A DNA stretch of 23,413 nt, taken from NCBI GenBank assembly GCA_036259875.1, contig DATAAZ010000069.1, forward strand, positions 1 through 23,413. The letters run 5' to 3'. This DNA comes from DATAAZ01 sp036259875. GTDB lineage: Bacteria; Actinomycetota; Thermoleophilia; Gaiellales; Gaiellaceae. The notes below the pieces were generated by a model. That model was not told the DNA's origin and made no database searches. It saw only the letters and a list, made by a program, of their open reading frames with translations. Every line of letters begins with the position of its first letter. Position 1 is the stretch's first letter. Below are positions 21,275 through 23,413 of the stretch, piece after piece. The position numbers were made by a program, and so were the translations under genes.

Positions 21275-21592
21275 GTGGCCGCCGCACGTGAGCCGTCCGC
21301 GCCGCTCGTCCTCTTCGGCGAGGAGATCCGCGTCGACCCGCCGTTGCCGGAGCTCCTCGCGGCCGTCCAGACGCGGCTCGTCGAGCTGCGAGAGCGCTAC
21401 GGCGACGTGCTACCCGCCGACGAGCGCTTCGAGATCCTGAGCGAGGTGCTCGACGAGCTCGATGTCGCGCTCGAGACAGTGCGCGCGGCGCGGGAGCGGC
21501 TGGCTCGGATCGAGACTCGCCTGACGCTCGCGTTCGACGGGACGCTCGCGCGCCTTCGAACCGCCGAGCGCGACCTCGGGCGCGCGAGCTAG
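21275..21592 (+). CDS. Short helical (coiled-coil) protein, unknown function
   Basis: A 105-residue soluble protein I do not recognise. After a short N-terminus (LVLFGEEIRVDPPLPELL) it is almost wholly helical with heptad-like spacing of Leu/Val/Ile (VQTRLVELRERYG, ILSEVLDELDVALETVRAARERLARIETRL, LARLRTAERDLG). It has no signal peptide, membrane segment or Cys. Coding character is supported by a regular third-position GC pattern and by the promoter-like box at leaderless distance. It converges on the M50 protease gene, and the two stops overlap on one CTAG (21589-21592). Confidence 0.65.
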   Translation: MAAAREPSAPLVLFGEEIRVDPPLPELLAAVQTRLVELRERYGDVLPADERFEILSEVLDELDVALETVRAARERLARIETRLTLAFDGTLARLRTAERDLGRAS

Positions 21593-22704
21593 CCGCGAAC
21601 CACCCGCCGCAGCTCGAGCGCGCGGGCGACGTCCGTCATCGAGAGGAGGCCGACGAGGCGCTCGCCGTGGAGTACGAGGCCGCGATTCACCTCGTTCTCG
21701 GAGAGCTCGCCCGCCGCTTCGACCAGCTCGTCGTCCGCCCGGACGACGGGGACCTCGTCGCGCGACAGCATGCACTCGCGCACGCGCCGCCTGTCCCACT
21801 CCGCGCGTGGCACGGCGGCGACGCGCCGAAATGGCAGCAAGCCGACGGCGCGCCCGTCCTCCACGACGGGGTAGGTCGTATAGCGCCGGTTCCAGACGAC
21901 GTCGTCCATGAACTCGCCGAGCGTGAGGTCCGGCTGCGTCGTCACCGGCTCGCGGACCATGAGATCGCGGACGCGAAGCCCGCCGAGCGCCTGGCGGGTC
22001 GCGAGATAGCGATCCTCGGCGCCGGCCGCCTGGAGAAGGAACCAGCCCATGAACGCGATCCACGCGCCGCTGAACGCGCCCTCGAAGATGAAGAGCGCGA
22101 CGCCGGCTGCGATGAAGAAGTACCCGAATCCCCGCCCGATCGAAGCCGCGGTGCGTGTTGCCCACGCAAAGCTGCCGCGTCCCTTCCAGAGGAGCGAACG
22201 GAGGACGCGGCCACCGTCGAGCGGCAGGGCGGGGAGGAGGTTGAACGCAACCAGCGCGAGGTTGATGTACGCGAGCCAGGCGAAGACGCCGTCCGCCGGC
22301 TCCGGCGACGGGGCGAGCCACGCCAGCAGGGCAAACGCCCCTCCGAGCGCAAGCGAGACGAGCGGCCCAGCGAGGGCGATGCGGAACTCCGCGTCGGCGC
22401 TCGGGAACATGCCGCGGAAGCGGGCGACGCCGCCAAAGAGCCAGAGCGTGATCCCCTCGATCTCCATCCCTTCCCGTCTCGCGACGAGCGCGTGGCCGTA
22501 CTCGTGCAAGACGATCGAGAGGAAGAACGCGACCGCGGCGACGACCGCCATGCCCGCATACGTCCCGCCGGCGAGGCCCGGGTTCGTGGCCGGGAAGATC
22601 GCGCTGTAGAGCGTCCACACGATCAACGCGAAGACGACCAGCCAGCTCCAGTTGACACCGACCTGGATGCCGGCGAAGCGTCCGAGCGTGAGGCTGTCGC
22701 GCAA
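21589..22704 (-). CDS. M50 family (site-2-protease-like) membrane metalloprotease with CBS domains
   Basis: A 371-residue intramembrane zinc protease of the M50B SpoIVFB-like type with a C-terminal pair of CBS domains. Zinc motif HEYGH (H67, E68, H71) lies in the helix FFLSIVLHEYGHALVAR; the third ligand region is NLLPALPLDGGRVL (D163). About six membrane helices occupy residues 18-235. CBS 1 (about 245-310, LRVRDLMVREPVTT, PVVEDGRAVGLL) and CBS 2 (about 312-367, VNRGLVLHGERLVGLLSMTDVARA) probably bind an adenosine nucleotide and gate the protease. The substrate is unknown; family members release membrane-bound transcription factors or pro-sigma factors. The start is TTG at 22704, the only start of the frame before the family N-terminus (SLTLGRFAGIQVGVNWS). 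It lies 6 bases after the small basic protein gene, so the three genes to 23413 form an operon. Confidence 0.9.
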   Translation of the reverse strand: MRDSLTLGRFAGIQVGVNWSWLVVFALIVWTLYSAIFPATNPGLAGGTYAGMAVVAAVAFFLSIVLHEYGHALVARREGMEIEGITLWLFGGVARFRGMFPSADAEFRIALAGPLVSLALGGAFALLAWLAPSPEPADGVFAWLAYINLALVAFNLLPALPLDGGRVLRSLLWKGRGSFAWATRTAASIGRGFGYFFIAAGVALFIFEGAFSGAWIAFMGWFLLQAAGAEDRYLATRQALGGLRVRDLMVREPVTTQPDLTLGEFMDDVVWNRRYTTYPVVEDGRAVGLLPFRRVAAVPRAEWDRRRVRECMLSRDEVPVVRADDELVEAAGELSENEVNRGLVLHGERLVGLLSMTDVARALELRRVVRG

Positions 22705-22710
22705 CGGGCG

Positions 22711-22881
22711 CTACGACGCGCGGCGGGCCTGTTTTGCCTGCTTGACCGCCGTGCGGACCTGCCGCGCGACCGTCGGGCCGTGCTTCCGCGCCGTCGTGAA
22801 CGCCGTCCTTCGCAGTTTCCGCCGCTGCTCGCGGGGGATCATCTTCCAACCGCGGCGGGCGAAGAAGAGAAGCTTCCACAC
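22711..22881 (-). CDS. Small basic protein (56 residues), unknown
   Basis: A short reading frame between the DsbA-like and M50 genes, with one base to the former's stop (22883) and six bases to the latter's start. From the GTG at 22881 it reads WKLLFFARRGWKMIPREQRR, then KLRRTAFTTARKHG, then VARQVRTAVKQAKQARRAS: strongly basic, with a hydrophobic-aromatic N-terminus and long amphipathic helices. It fills the gap exactly and on the same strand, which argues for a real gene. There is no separate ribosome-binding site, so it would rely on coupling to the gene before it. It could bind nucleic acid or the acidic membrane surface; no family is recognised. Confidence 0.6.
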   Translation of the reverse strand: MWKLLFFARRGWKMIPREQRRKLRRTAFTTARKHGPTVARQVRTAVKQAKQARRAS

Positions 22882-22882
22882 G

Positions 22883-23413
22883 TCAGGCCACTCCTTCCGT
22901 CTCGAGCATCGTCATAGCTTGCTCGAAGATTCCATGCGGCTGCGCTCCCATAACCAGCAGCCGGTCATCGAGCACGAACGCGGGGATGGCGTGGATCCCG
23001 TGGCGGTGCGCCTCGCGCGTCGACGCGAGCACGCGCTCCACGTGGCGGCTGTCGGCAACCGCCGCCGCCGCGTCGTCGCGGTCGAGTCCCGCCTCGGTTA
23101 CGAGGCCGAGCAGCGTCTCTGTATCGCCGATGTCCGTTGCCTCCGACCAGTACGCGCGCATCAGGCGTTCGTGGACCCGCTCGTGCAGGCCGCGCTCACG
23201 CGCGAGCTCGGTGACCGCGAGCGCGGGCCGCGAGTTCGGGATCCGGTCGGGTGGGTTGTAGGTGAATCCTGCCGCCTCGATCGTGGCGCGCGTCCGGTCG
23301 TGGATCCCCGGCCCGTAGCGCCGCTCGAGCGACGCGCGTGGCACGCCGTCGGGCGGGTACTCGGGATGCAGATCGAACGGCAGCCATTCGACGTGCGCGC
23401 CCAACCGGCGCGC
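22883..23413 (-). CDS. FrnE-like DsbA family oxidoreductase (5' end outside window)
   Basis: C-terminal 176 or so residues of a cytosolic DsbA-family thioredoxin-fold protein (FrnE / 2-hydroxychromene-2-carboxylate isomerase-like). The frame is open to the window edge, and the usual N-terminus with the CPWC-type active site would lie beyond it, so whether the cysteines are present cannot be seen. What is visible fits FrnE: VEWLPFDLHPEYPPDGVP, then the helical insertion (TRATIEAAGFTYNPPDRIPNSRPALAVTELARERG), ERLMRAYWSEATDIGDTETL, and the cis-Pro region HAIPAFVLDDRLLVMGAQP. Such proteins act in disulfide exchange under oxidative stress. It is first visible gene of an operon with the small basic protein and the M50 protease. 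Confidence 0.85.
   Translation of the reverse strand, partial: ARRLGAHVEWLPFDLHPEYPPDGVPRASLERRYGPGIHDRTRATIEAAGFTYNPPDRIPNSRPALAVTELARERGLHERVHERLMRAYWSEATDIGDTETLLGLVTEAGLDRDDAAAAVADSRHVERVLASTREAHRHGIHAIPAFVLDDRLLVMGAQPHGIFEQAMTMLETEGVA

Overview
This is a GC-rich bacterial chromosome segment with no phage, plasmid, insertion-sequence or CRISPR content. Frequent GTG starts, tRNA genes without encoded CCA, many TANNNT boxes lying 6-7 bases before start codons (leaderless mRNAs), and secreted proteins with a C-terminal CKLDRGRW/FQVRAGNANG-type sandwich module all point to a high-GC actinobacterium. Thermoleophilia (Gaiellales or Solirubrobacterales) is my best guess, by inference only.

Layout. 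2-3609 (+): the 3' part of a large sensor kinase with repeated GAF domains, then PAS, HisKA and HATPase, overlapping by 4 bases a receiver-only response regulator. 3636-5371: a secreted CAP-domain protein (-) diverging from a secreted fibronectin-III protein (+). 5403-5635: tRNA-Pro, a terminator-like hairpin and a perfect GGGGACTGTCCC palindrome. 5636-13131: a surface-glycan locus. Its minus-strand genes encode a membrane sulfatase-like enzyme, a YbhN/AglD-type membrane protein, a GT-C glycosyltransferase and a UDP-galactopyranose-mutase-like flavoenzyme; a membrane-anchored family 2 glycosyltransferase diverges from them. 13155-16601: an M28 peptidase, CtaG, tRNA-Gly, an AI-2E family permease and a small acidic lipoprotein. 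16835-17969 (-): an overlapping SRPBCC-HhH-MarR operon behind a dense multipartite inverted-repeat operator. 18170-20724 (-): a coupled PAS / metallo-beta-lactamase-fold pair, a small secreted protein and a membrane-anchored cytochrome c. 21034-21225: divergent tRNA-Arg and tRNA-His. 21275-23413: a short coiled-coil protein, converging on an operon of a FrnE-like DsbA protein (cut by the window edge), an unrecognised 56-residue basic protein, and an M50 protease with CBS domains.

How the parts work together. The kinase and receiver probably form one phosphorelay input. The 5636-13131 genes have the components expected for making and modifying a lipid-linked or wall-attached glycan: sugar-ring isomerisation, priming or elongation by two glycosyltransferases, a flippase-like protein, and an outer-face phospho/sulfo-transferase or hydrolase. 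The MarR operon looks autoregulated because its repeats contain the likely -10 box. The least described items are the SRPBCC-HhH-MarR operon with its operator, the PAS/MBL pair, the symmetric promoter between ctaG and tRNA-Gly, and the DsbA/small protein/M50 operon.
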